Assembly: GCF_011040385.1 (NCBI RefSeq)
Contig: NZ_JAAIKB010000024.1
Span: forward strand, 1-53,156
From: Falsiroseomonas algicola
GTDB lineage: Bacteria > Pseudomonadota > Alphaproteobacteria > Acetobacterales > Acetobacteraceae
Length of the DNA: 53,156 bases
Direction of reading: 5' to 3'
The position numbers were made by a program, and so were the translations under genes. The notes under the pieces were generated by a model. It saw only the letters and a program-made list of their open reading frames with translations, did no database searches and was not told the DNA's origin. Numbering within the stretch: position 1 is the stretch's first letter; every line of letters starts with the position of its first letter. Positions 8,801 through 15,358 of this stretch are shown in pieces.

Positions 8801-9984
8801 AGGGCGCGGCCCGCGCGGCGGCGGGCTTCGTCCCTGCGCCAGGGCTGCATGTGGTGCTGGGTGGGACGGGCGGCTTCGGGCTGGCCATCGCCTTCTGGCT
8901 GGCGGAGCGGGGGGCGAGGGCGATCCTCGTCGCGTCGCGGCGCGGGCTGGTGGATGACGACGCCCTGGCGCGGATCGAGGCGCTGCGGGCGAGCGGCGTC
9001 GTCTTCGAGGTCGAGGCGCTGGACGTGACCGACGCGGCCGCGATGGCGGGCGCGGTGGAACGCTGGCGGGCGGCGCATGGCGCCATTGCGGGGGTCGTCC
9101 ACGCCGCCATGGTGCTGGAGGACGGGCTGCTGCAGGGCGTGACGGCGGAGACGCTGGACCGCGTGCTGGCGCCCAAGGTCGATGGCATCCGCGCCGTGGG
9201 GACGACGCTGGTGGGGCAGGGCCTGCAATACCTGCTCGCCTGTTCCTCCGTGACCACCATGGTCGGCAGTCCCGGCCAGGGCGCCTATGTCGCCGCCAAT
9301 GGCTTCCTGGAAGGCGCCATGCGGGAGTTGCGCGGGCAGGGCCTGCCGGCGCTGGCGGTGTGCTGGGGCGCCATCGCGGATGTCGGCGTCGTCGCGCGGA
9401 CGCGCGGCCTGGCGGAGCGGCTGCGGGCCTCGACCGGTGTCGCGGGCGTCACCGCGGCGGAGGCGCTGGCCTATCTCGAGCGGCTGCTCGCCGATCCCGC
9501 CGCCGCGCCCGTGGTCAGCGCCTATACCGTCGCGCATTGGGCGGCGGGGGCACGGGGGCTGGCGACCGTGCGGGCGCCGCTCTTCGCCGAATTGTTCGCT
9601 GGCGGCGTGGAGGAGGAGGAAGCGGCCGGCGCGCTGCTCGACCTTGCCGCCCTGCCGCGGGAGGAGGCGGCGGAGCGGCTGCTGGCGGCGGTGCGGGAGG
9701 AGGTGGGGCGTATTCTCCGCCTGCCGGTGGAGGAGGTGGATGCGGACCGCAACCTCATCGACCTCGGCCTGGATTCGCTGATGGCGCTGGAACTCCGCCT
9801 GGCGCTGGAGAAGCGGACGGGCGCGGCGATGACCGGGCTGGCGGCGCTGGGCGGCGGGCAATCCGCGCGGCAGCTGGTGCACCGGCTGCTGCCGGGCCTG
9901 GTCGGCACCGTGCCGGAGGGCGAGGCCACGCCGCCGCCCGAGCAGCAGCCGGCCGAGCCGGTGGCGGGGGAGGCGCGGGCATGA
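2842..9984 (+). CDS. Single-module highly reducing type I polyketide synthase
   Basis: A 2380-residue megasynthase. Domains seen: ketosynthase about 8-425 with C178 (DTACSS), H311 (EAHGTGT) and H349 (KSNIGHLE); acyltransferase about 515-815 with S608 in GHSVGE; dehydratase about 888-1165 with H919 and P928 of HxxxGxxxxP and D1082 of DxxxH; a core region about 1200-1650 with no recognisable SAM motif; enoylreductase about 1660-1985 with LNFRDVM and HGGAGAVG; ketoreductase about 2000-2190 with GGTGGFG, K2112, S2136, Y2149 and N2153; and an ACP with S2312 in LGLDSL. There is no thioesterase. The order matches fungal highly reducing, iterative PKSs, so a saturated acyl-ACP is the expected product. 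The acyltransferase motif YPFHH resembles malonyl-type HAFH only loosely, so extender choice is unsure. The GTG start is the first in frame, with a poor ribosome site. The stop overlaps the next gene's ATG. Confidence 0.93.
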   Translation: MICAPEKGLDVLGLAARLPGAPGLDAFWTALLQGRCTVSDSVPAGRWRPERFLSPDRAARGTTYTFAGGYLDDVFGFDAAAFGFSPREAAQTDPQQRVLLEVVWEAMEDAGIPPSSLARRRVGVFVGASATDYADVPLLDLGAIGAHFMVGNSLSILANRISYVFDLRGPSLTVDTACSSSLVALHQAAVALERGEVEMAVVAGVNILSSPAPFVGFSRAGMLSPTGRCRPFSAAADGYVRAEGAVALVLGRPGADRPLPARARLRAIGTNSDGRKNGIAFPSVEGQRALLAATYAQAGISPRSLAFVEAHGTGTAVGDPVEARAIGEALGQPRDRLLPVGSVKSNIGHLEAVSGLAGLAKAMLALEHRHLPATLHLDAINPAIDVAALKLAPARQALDLPATGPLLAGICNYGFGGTNAHAILEGVQRAEAPAAAAPDLLVISAPTREGLARLAASYAPAVESLGGAAVAAAAAATRDLLRHRLVVDLKEVADPAAALRGMGGRSGEAIAPRARIAFVFTGNGCQYAGMALEALERSAVFRASVEATAALIRDAGGTCPLETLHAPDAEERLAATTAAQTALYAIQMGLVDALAAEGLAPALVLGHSVGEVAAAAAAGILDRAQAAHVIAARSACQEAIRGLGRMAVLGCEAGRARALAEALAREEGASPAARVEVAAENGPASTTISGPAAAIRAVMAAARREGIPSVLLDIDYPFHHALLEPERDTVLRALAGLAPAAGQVPLVSAVTGAIAPGVTLGAGYWWDNIRSPVLFAPAMAAAIGQAELFIEIGPRPLLGNAMADVARRAGQAVAVMGSLAPNPPAGSDPIRAILAEAVARGAVPRGWGVARGQGRRVLPPMAWNRAHHLIERTPEAYGLYEGEAGSPGCHPLAGLRVAPGGLEWRHRLSLETVPFLAGHRVDGQAVLPATGFIEMMAAVAEQVLGTARLRLHDLDILRALVLEPGQTREVSITFDPADQVLAVRSRARTDHGEPFVLHARGTAQVLAGEAPAPALPAEAGTPVEAREVYAAAARARLDYGGAFRAVTALTRFSGGFAAVLEGPAPDLGAFPPIMVTDPATLDAALHGLFLDLMPVPNCAAGELPVRVGRLSLFVPRARIARAVARVVRRSRGTRVVDVDLMGADGALVARVDGAVMRRVVFAAWRDADRIILPCDHDAGRRRLALREAPALPALTAEPEVAAALSDWAVALAGRLPADPEEAVPATARPLWHALREVLREGRSPADPEAALRDLLRRCPAAVADLRLASHAMDRLGEFLRSGVPAAPEPSLADGWLARSRLVAPTMEAVASVILARAGQGAPLRVALLEPGLEGLLPRLLPALREGRLVAEVLTATPRQAEAVLARLGARGLVPVREAAEARAALPDLVAVVAVQPLDASLSQPLRQMRALGGGVPLLLGVPPHLPVIDLLRGAEEGWWALTADPEAPVGQWPLPAETRGAVLAAGLGPVVAERLDADGAGLMLLGGTDAVAAPPAPALPPMRVRQAAMGRARALFPDLELRAHGAGLPDPAEGELVLDLEPGPAMAERAALRDRILRLRDLAQALAAAPGRRLLVVVEGDGALAAATGAVVRSLANECQAVAMGVLRLADGATADGVVPGLRAFLDAGERDIRVDAAGMTVARLRRGRPAPCAPGEDERTLLVQQGTGIDGLGWVLAPRTAPGPGEVEVAVAATGLNFRDVMLAIGLLDEEILGEGLTGGSLGFEFAGHVLRVGEGVPDHLRPGAAVVGFAENAFASHLVVKAAQLLPAPAGMPIEAAAALPVAATTAWHALVDRAGLRAGETLLVHGGAGAVGLAALGIARARGARVIAAAGTPEKRALLRRLGADAVVDSRAPDFEAQVRAVADGVDVVLNAVAGEAMRATLRLVRPFGRFVELGKRDFLENTRLGLRPFARNIAFIGVDLDQLLAHAPAVALEAAAAALDAVAGGKTLPLPTLVLEGPAVSDAFRLMQASGHVGKIVVRPARQGAARAAAGFVPAPGLHVVLGGTGGFGLAIAFWLAERGARAILVASRRGLVDDDALARIEALRASGVVFEVEALDVTDAAAMAGAVERWRAAHGAIAGVVHAAMVLEDGLLQGVTAETLDRVLAPKVDGIRAVGTTLVGQGLQYLLACSSVTTMVGSPGQGAYVAANGFLEGAMRELRGQGLPALAVCWGAIADVGVVARTRGLAERLRASTGVAGVTAAEALAYLERLLADPAAAPVVSAYTVAHWAAGARGLATVRAPLFAELFAGGVEEEEAAGALLDLAALPREEAAERLLAAVREEVGRILRLPVEEVDADRNLIDLGLDSLMALELRLALEKRTGAAMTGLAALGGGQSARQLVHRLLPGLVGTVPEGEATPPPEQQPAEPVAGEARA

Positions 9985-11219
9985 GCCGCCCCGTCAGGCA
10001 GCGCGCCCTGCCGGCGGCGCCGGCGCGCGATGACCCCTTCCTGCAGCATCCCCTGCATGAGGAGATCGAGCAGGAGCGCTACTGGGGCGGCGTGCTCGGC
10101 GTGCGCGATCCCTACTACCGGGTGCGGGAGGCGCTGCCGGAGGGCCAGGCCCGGCTGGATGGCCGGGTGATGCGCAACTTCGCCAGCTACGACTATCTCG
10201 GCCTGAACCGGCATCCGGAGGTGCTGGCGGCGGCGGCGGAGGCGGCATCCCGCTGGGGCATCTCCGCGGGGGGCAGCCGAATGACCTCCGGCGAGCGGCC
10301 CGTGCATGGGGCGCTGGAGCGGGAGCTGGCGGCGTTCACCGGCGCGGAGGCCGCGGCGGTCTTCGTCAGCGGCCATGCGACGGCGATCTCCGTCATCCTG
10401 ACGCTGATGGGGCCGCGCGACCTGGTGGTGCATGATGCACTGGCCCACAACTGCCTGGTGCTGGGCGCCGATTCCTCGCGCGCCGCGCGGCTCGCCTTCC
10501 GGCACAACGACCTCGACCACCTCGAGGAGATCCTGCGCCGGTCTCGGCACCTGCATGACAAGGTGCTGATCGTCTCCGAGGGGCTCTTCTCCATGTCCGG
10601 CGATGGGCCGGACCTGCGGGCCCTGCTGCGGATCAAGCAGCGCCACGACGCCTGGCTGATGATGGACGAGGCGCATGCGCTCGGCGTGCTCGGCGCGACG
10701 GGGCGCGGCATCGCGGAACACGCCGGCATCGACCCGCGCGAGGTCGAGGTCTGGTTCGGCACGCTGTCCAAGTCCCTGGTCGGCTGCGGCGGCTATGTCG
10801 CGGGGTCGCGGGCGCTGGTGGACATCATGCGGGCGCGGGCGCCGGGGCTGGTGTTCAGCGTCGGCATGCCCCCGCCGGTCGCGGCGGCGTCGCTGGCGGC
10901 CCTCGGCGTGCTGCGGCGGGAGCCGGCGCGGGTGGCTCGGCTGCGCGCGAATAGCCGGCGGCTGCTGGAGGGCGTGCGGGCGCTCGGACTCGATGCCGGG
11001 ACGGCGTGGGGGGAGGGGATCGTGCCGGTGATCCTGGGCGAGGTGCCGGCCACGCTGCACGCGGCGCAAACGCTGGAGGAGGCGGGCATCTGCACCTTCC
11101 CCGTCCTGCCGCCGGGCGTGCCGGAGGGGACGGCGCGGCTGCGCTTCTTCGCCTCCGCCGACCACGCGCCCGCGGATATCGATGCCGCCCTGGCCGCGCT
11201 GGCGGAACTCACGGGATGA
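9981..11219 (+). CDS. Alpha-oxoamine synthase, serine palmitoyltransferase-like (PLP)
   Basis: A 412-residue fold-type I PLP enzyme. Seen: N-terminal NFASYDYLGL (66-75), GGSRMTSGERPVH, HDALAHN with the ring-stacking H156, MDEAHALGVLGATGRG with D229 and H232, and TLSKSLVGCGG with the Schiff-base lysine K264. Positions closely parallel Sphingomonas serine palmitoyltransferase (H159, D231, H234, K265). The family condenses an acyl thioester with an amino acid, with loss of CO2, to give an alpha-amino ketone. Its start codon overlaps the stop of the PKS, which has an ACP but no thioesterase. It is therefore the likely off-loading enzyme, acting on the PKS acyl-ACP. The amino acid (serine, glycine, alanine, cysteate) cannot be read from sequence alone. 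Confidence 0.92.
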   Translation: MSRPVRQRALPAAPARDDPFLQHPLHEEIEQERYWGGVLGVRDPYYRVREALPEGQARLDGRVMRNFASYDYLGLNRHPEVLAAAAEAASRWGISAGGSRMTSGERPVHGALERELAAFTGAEAAAVFVSGHATAISVILTLMGPRDLVVHDALAHNCLVLGADSSRAARLAFRHNDLDHLEEILRRSRHLHDKVLIVSEGLFSMSGDGPDLRALLRIKQRHDAWLMMDEAHALGVLGATGRGIAEHAGIDPREVEVWFGTLSKSLVGCGGYVAGSRALVDIMRARAPGLVFSVGMPPPVAAASLAALGVLRREPARVARLRANSRRLLEGVRALGLDAGTAWGEGIVPVILGEVPATLHAAQTLEEAGICTFPVLPPGVPEGTARLRFFASADHAPADIDAALAALAELTG

Positions 11220-11887
11220 CGCCGCTGCGGCGGAATGGTGGGCTGCTCGCGGCGCCGGAGGCGCGGGCGCTGGATGCGCTGCTGCCGATTCTGCCGCGCT
11301 GGGTCATGCCGGACATGCTCTCCGCCATCGGGCTGGTCGGCGCGGTGGTCGCGGCGCTGGGCGTCGCGCTGGCGGCGGAGGGCGCGGCCTGGTGCCTGGT
11401 GGCGGTGCTCGGGCTCGCGCTCAACTGGTTCGGCGATTCGCTGGATGGCCGCCTGGCGCGGCATCGTGGCATGGCGCGGCCGCGACGGGGCTACATCCTC
11501 GACAACGGGCTCGACATGCTGGGCTACCTGGCGATGGCCATCGGCTTCGCCGTGTCGGGCCTGATGTGGCCGGCGCTGCCCTTCATCGCGGTGGCGCTGC
11601 ATTTCATGCTGGTGAACCTGGCGGCGGCGCGGCTGGCGGTGACGAATGTGCTCGACCTCTCGGCCGGGCCGGTCGGCACGACGGAGCTGCGCGTGATCTT
11701 CGCCGGCGTGGTGACGCTGCTGGCGGTGGCTCCGCCAGGCATGGCCGCGGCGCCGGTGATGGCGGGGTGGACGGCGCTCGACCTCGGCGGCTGGGCCTGG
11801 GTGGTGGCGATGGGCTGGGGCTATGGCGCGGCGCTGCGGGCCGATCTGCGCGAGGCCACGGCCCGCGATGGCGGCGTCGCGCGATGA
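11216..11887 (+). CDS. CDP-alcohol phosphatidyltransferase family membrane enzyme
   Basis: A 223-residue membrane protein with several hydrophobic helices. The catalytic signature runs from D74: DSLDGRLAR (74-82), then G92, D96 and D100, giving the four metal-binding aspartates D74, D77, D96 and D100. The gap between AR and G is nine residues rather than the eight of PgsA. I recall the same spacing in a bacterial subfamily reading ARxRxxxRPRxG. The family transfers a phospho-alcohol or phosphatidyl group from a CDP-linked donor to a hydroxyl. It is embedded in the PKS operon, with ATGA overlaps on both sides. A headgroup transfer onto the polyketide-derived amino alcohol, or onto a lipid partner, is plausible but inferred. 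Confidence 0.85.
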   Translation: MTPLRRNGGLLAAPEARALDALLPILPRWVMPDMLSAIGLVGAVVAALGVALAAEGAAWCLVAVLGLALNWFGDSLDGRLARHRGMARPRRGYILDNGLDMLGYLAMAIGFAVSGLMWPALPFIAVALHFMLVNLAAARLAVTNVLDLSAGPVGTTELRVIFAGVVTLLAVAPPGMAAAPVMAGWTALDLGGWAWVVAMGWGYGAALRADLREATARDGGVAR

Positions 11888-13125
11888 GCGAGGGCGGGAT
11901 GGGGGAGGCGCCTTGCCTCCGCCTGGCCATGGTCAGCACCACCGATGCCCTGTGCGGGATCGCGAGCTACACGCGGGCGCTCGCGCCGCAGTTGCAGGCT
12001 TGGATGGAGGTCGAGGTCTTCGGCCTGGACCAGGACCTGCTGCTGCAGCGCCATCCGCGGCTCGCCGCGCTGGGTGACCGCCACATCGAGGCGATCGCGG
12101 CACGGCTCGCGGGCTTCGACGTCGTGAACATCCAGCTCGAATTCGGCACGCTCGGCCTGACGCCGCCGCGGATCCTGCGCCGGCTGCGCTGGCTGATGGA
12201 AGCGGCGCCGGCGCTCTCCCTCACGCTGCACCGGGTGCCGGAGCCGGGGGGCTGGGGCACGATCGGCGGCGGCAGGCCGCGGGAGGTGTTCGACCGCTTC
12301 ATCGCCGCGGTGCATGAGGCGCGGCTGGCCCGCGGGCTGCACGGGCTGATGCGGCAGGCGGAACGGCGCGGCCCCTTCGCCATCATCGTGCATGGCGCGC
12401 GGGAGGCGCGGCTGCTGCGGGACCTGCATGGCTACGGGACGGTGGAGCATCACCCGCTGGCCTTCCTGACGGCAGCGCAGGCGCAGGCCGTGCGGGCAGC
12501 GGCCAGCCGGACGGAATTCGCGCAGATCGCGTCGCTGCCGGCCAATGCGGTGCTGGTCGGCGTCTTCGGCTTCCTGTCGCCCTACAAGGGCATCGAGACG
12601 GCGATCGAGGCGATGCGCCTGCTGCCGGAGACGCATCACCTGCTGCTGTTCGGCAATGTCCATGCGCAGCGCTACCGGCCGCATCAGGCGATTGATCCCT
12701 ACCTCCAGCGCATCGTGCAGGCCTGTGGCGGGCCCATGGCGCGGCGCGTGCACTTCATGGGCAGTCCGGGGGATGAGGATTTCGCGCGGGCGATGGCGAT
12801 CTGCGACGTGGTGGCGATGCCCTATCTCGAGGTGGGGCAGACCAGCAGCGGCGCGGTCGCCATGGCGCTGGAACTGGGCTGCCGCGTCGTCGCGTCCCGG
12901 ACGCGGAACTTCCTGCAGCTGGATCGCGCCATGCCGGGGCTGATCGAGTTCTTCGACATCGGCAACGCGGTGGAACTGGCCCAACGCCTCCTCACGCCGA
13001 TCGAGCGTCGCGACGGCAGCTTCCTGCCCTTCACCGTCAACACGAATGTCGCGCTCTATCGGCGGGTTCATCGGGCGCTGGCGCAGGCACGAGCGACAGA
13101 ACTTAAGGTTGATGAACATCGCTAA
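11884..13125 (+). CDS. Glycosyltransferase, GT-B fold (family 4-like)
   Basis: A 413-residue protein, last gene of the ATGA-linked PKS operon. Seen: N-terminal nucleotide-fold start LRLAMVSTTDALCGIASYT, then a C-terminal donor-binding half with VFGFLSPYKGIETAIEAM, VHFMGSPGDEDF and AMPYLEVGQTSSGAVAMALELG. The EX7E-like region is loose, so the sugar donor is unknown. The C-terminal half is clearly related to the glycosyltransferase at 15359, including an IGNxVELAxxL block. It probably glycosylates the lipid made by the operon or starts a glycan on it; this is inference from position. The ATG at 11884 overlaps the previous stop. Confidence 0.85.
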   Translation: MSEGGMGEAPCLRLAMVSTTDALCGIASYTRALAPQLQAWMEVEVFGLDQDLLLQRHPRLAALGDRHIEAIAARLAGFDVVNIQLEFGTLGLTPPRILRRLRWLMEAAPALSLTLHRVPEPGGWGTIGGGRPREVFDRFIAAVHEARLARGLHGLMRQAERRGPFAIIVHGAREARLLRDLHGYGTVEHHPLAFLTAAQAQAVRAAASRTEFAQIASLPANAVLVGVFGFLSPYKGIETAIEAMRLLPETHHLLLFGNVHAQRYRPHQAIDPYLQRIVQACGGPMARRVHFMGSPGDEDFARAMAICDVVAMPYLEVGQTSSGAVAMALELGCRVVASRTRNFLQLDRAMPGLIEFFDIGNAVELAQRLLTPIERRDGSFLPFTVNTNVALYRRVHRALAQARATELKVDEHR

Positions 13126-13129
13126 TTGT

Positions 13130-13158
13130 TTGACTCATGGGTGAGCGAGGGCGATCAT
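13130..13158 (+). promoter_or_regulatory. Candidate sigma-70 promoter for the glycan genes
   Basis: TTGACT (13130-13135, five of six consensus bases) and GATCAT (13153-13158, four of six) are separated by 17 bases. The pair lies just after the end of the PKS operon and 95 bases before the sulfotransferase start. It would give the following genes a transcript separate from the lipid operon. Sequence match only. Confidence 0.3.
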
Positions 13159-13253
13159 TGCGACGGTGGTGACCGGCAGGATTTCGGGTTTGGATCACGG
13201 CCCCGCCGCTGCCCAATGCGGGCCCGTTGGGTCCAAGACACGGACGATGCCGA

Positions 13254-15089
13254 ATGAGCGCCGAGTTGTGCCTTGCGACTGCCGAGCCGGTGCTGCGGGA
13301 CGAGGTGCCTGGCGAATCCCTGCCTCGGCGCCTGCGCTTCCTGCACATCCGCAAGACCGCGGGGACGACGCTGCATTCGCTGCTGGATGACCTGATCGCC
13401 AGCGACCGGACGGCGCGTGCCAGCAGCCTTCGGCATGAACGGATCACCAGCCGGATCACCGAGGCGGACCGAGCGCGCTACCTCTACATTCATGGCCACG
13501 GCTCCATCGATTGGTTCGAGGAACCGGACGCCTTCGTCTTCGCCTTCTTCCGCGACCCGCTGTCCCGCTTCCTGTCGGAGCGCCGGCAATGGTCGCAGGC
13601 GAGCGACGAGGACCTGGCCGCGGCGCCGGAAGCGCCGTCCCGCGCCATGGCGCGGTTCAGGACGCTCGACATCTGGGGCTTCCTCGATGCCATCGCCGAG
13701 CATCCGATCGCGATGACGTCGATGTGGAACCACCAGACGCTGTCGATGGGCCTCTGGCCCGTCCTGACGGCGCGGCTGGGGCGCGAACGCTGCGAGGACC
13801 TGGCGTTCGGCGAGCCCTGCACGCTGTTCGAGACGGGCGAGGCCTTCCGCGCCTTCCTGGAGGCGGAGGCGGATGCCATCCTCGACGTCGCGTTGGCGAA
13901 GCTGGAGAGGCTGTCCTTCATCGGGCTGACGGAGCGCTTCGCGACGCAGGTGCCGGAACTGTTCGACCATCTGGGCCTGCGCCTGCCGCGACGCCTGCCG
14001 GTGCTGAATGCACGAACCTCCTTCGGCGATGAGGGAAATCCCGGTGTCGCCGACGCCATCGCGCCCTTCATCCGCCTCGATGAGATCCTGGTCCGCGAAG
14101 CCTGCCGCATGATCGATGCGAAGCCGCGGCTCACGCGGTCCGCGCGGGCCGACTACATGGGACGCGAGGTTCGGCGCGGGGAGCGGATCGAGCGGGATGC
14201 CGCCGATCCGCCGGGCGGGCCAGGCTGGCATCCCCATCATCGGCGCGCCGACGGCCACGCCAGCCGCTGGTCGCGCAGTGAGCCCTGGCTGTCCTTTCGC
14301 GGCGAGCCCGGCGGCTATGCGCTGGCGCTGGATGTCTATGGCGCGAACGACGCCAATACGATCCTCGGCGCGCGGCTGCGTTGCGGCGACCGGGTGACGG
14401 ACGCGGTCGCGGAGCAGATGGCGGACGGGCGCTGGCGGCTGCAGGCGCCGTTCACGGTGCTGGAGCCGGGGCTGTGCGACCTGGCCATCCTGCTGCCGAC
14501 CGAGGCCGAGGTGGGCATCGAGGTTGCCGGCTTCGCGATCACGGCGGATGACTGGATCGCGCCGCCCGATGCCGATGCGGTGGATGCGGAACGTCGCCAC
14601 TACGGCGAGGAACGCGTCCGTGGCCATGTGGCCTTCCGCGAGGCCGTCGGGGCGCTGCGCGCCCGGCCGATGCTGACCACGGAGATGGAGGCGGTCCTCG
14701 CCTTCGGGCGCGTGGCGGAAGCCTTCTGCCGCCGCTTCGACCTGCGCTTCGCCGCCGGCTGGCAGCATGCCGCGGGATGCCTCACCGCCGCCGATGTGTT
14801 CGCGGCGGCGATCGACCTGGTGGCGGCCGGCGCCGAGGCGGCCGGGCTGGCGCCGGAGGCGCGGCAGCGACTGGAGGAGGAGGTCCGGGGGCAGGTGGCG
14901 CAATCCCTCGCCCGGCTTCCCGGGGTACCGGCGCCGCCGGGCTTCGCGCGCGTGGAGAGGGGCCCGGAGGCGGTCCCGGAGGCCTTCCCTCGGGGCGACC
15001 CGCGCGCGACGCGGGTGCTGGCGGATGCGGTGCAGAACCTGGTGGCCATCATGGACTGGCTGACCGAGGAAGCGCTGCGGCGTCGATAG
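13254..15089 (+). CDS. Sulfotransferase (family 2-like) with large C-terminal extension
   Basis: A 611-residue protein. Residues 29-39 (FLHIRKTAGTT) form the 5'-phosphosulfate loop of PAPS-dependent carbohydrate sulfotransferases, with K34 and T38/T39. R100-D-P-x-x-R105-x-x-S108 forms the 3'-phosphate loop. This domain ends near residue 290. The remaining roughly 300 residues are unfamiliar: a part rich in short beta-like strands (about 340-440) and a helical, alanine-rich tail. It likely moves sulfate from PAPS to a sugar or lipid hydroxyl. The ATG at 13254 is preferred over an upstream TTG at 13227, although neither has a strong ribosome site. It sits between a lipid/glycosyltransferase operon and further glycan genes. 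Confidence 0.8.
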   Translation: MSAELCLATAEPVLRDEVPGESLPRRLRFLHIRKTAGTTLHSLLDDLIASDRTARASSLRHERITSRITEADRARYLYIHGHGSIDWFEEPDAFVFAFFRDPLSRFLSERRQWSQASDEDLAAAPEAPSRAMARFRTLDIWGFLDAIAEHPIAMTSMWNHQTLSMGLWPVLTARLGRERCEDLAFGEPCTLFETGEAFRAFLEAEADAILDVALAKLERLSFIGLTERFATQVPELFDHLGLRLPRRLPVLNARTSFGDEGNPGVADAIAPFIRLDEILVREACRMIDAKPRLTRSARADYMGREVRRGERIERDAADPPGGPGWHPHHRRADGHASRWSRSEPWLSFRGEPGGYALALDVYGANDANTILGARLRCGDRVTDAVAEQMADGRWRLQAPFTVLEPGLCDLAILLPTEAEVGIEVAGFAITADDWIAPPDADAVDAERRHYGEERVRGHVAFREAVGALRARPMLTTEMEAVLAFGRVAEAFCRRFDLRFAAGWQHAAGCLTAADVFAAAIDLVAAGAEAAGLAPEARQRLEEEVRGQVAQSLARLPGVPAPPGFARVERGPEAVPEAFPRGDPRATRVLADAVQNLVAIMDWLTEEALRRR

Positions 15090-15176
15090 GACGGCGTCCG
15101 GCAGGGCGGTGCCAGGGGCGAGATTGACCCGCCGATGGGACGTGTCACGCGGAATGGAACAGGACCGGTGAAGAAA

Positions 15177-15193
15177 ATCGCCTCTGAGGCGAT
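15177..15193. repeat. Perfect inverted repeat ahead of the second glycosyltransferase
   Basis: ATCGCCTC and GAGGCGAT flank a single T, giving a 17-base near-palindrome about 165 bases before the glycosyltransferase start, inside a 269-base gene-free stretch. No T-run follows, so a terminator is unlikely. An operator or an RNA hairpin is possible. A smaller palindrome, GAATATTC, lies close behind at about 15205-15212. Confidence 0.35.
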
Positions 15194-15358
15194 ATTGGGG
15201 TGGAGAATATTCCACCTGTGGTGCATCGTCGCTGGCGACCGTTAGCTTCCGGTTGAGGACCCTCGGACGGGCCGGCCCGGCGGCGCTGCAACGGGTTGGG
15301 ACGGCCGGCAGCGATCCGGTCGGGTCTTCGAATGGCCCAAGACGGGGGACCGAGCCTG

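Noticed and set aside
3493-9882. A 2129-residue open frame antisense to the PKS gene
   Set aside because: It is a shadow of strong codon bias in GC-rich DNA. The product is His/Arg/Gln-rich and lacks any domain, while the plus strand has complete PKS motifs.
15177-15193. Terminator after the sulfotransferase gene
   Set aside because: The inverted repeat has no following T-run and its loop is too small for a full-length hairpin; it is kept only as an inverted repeat.
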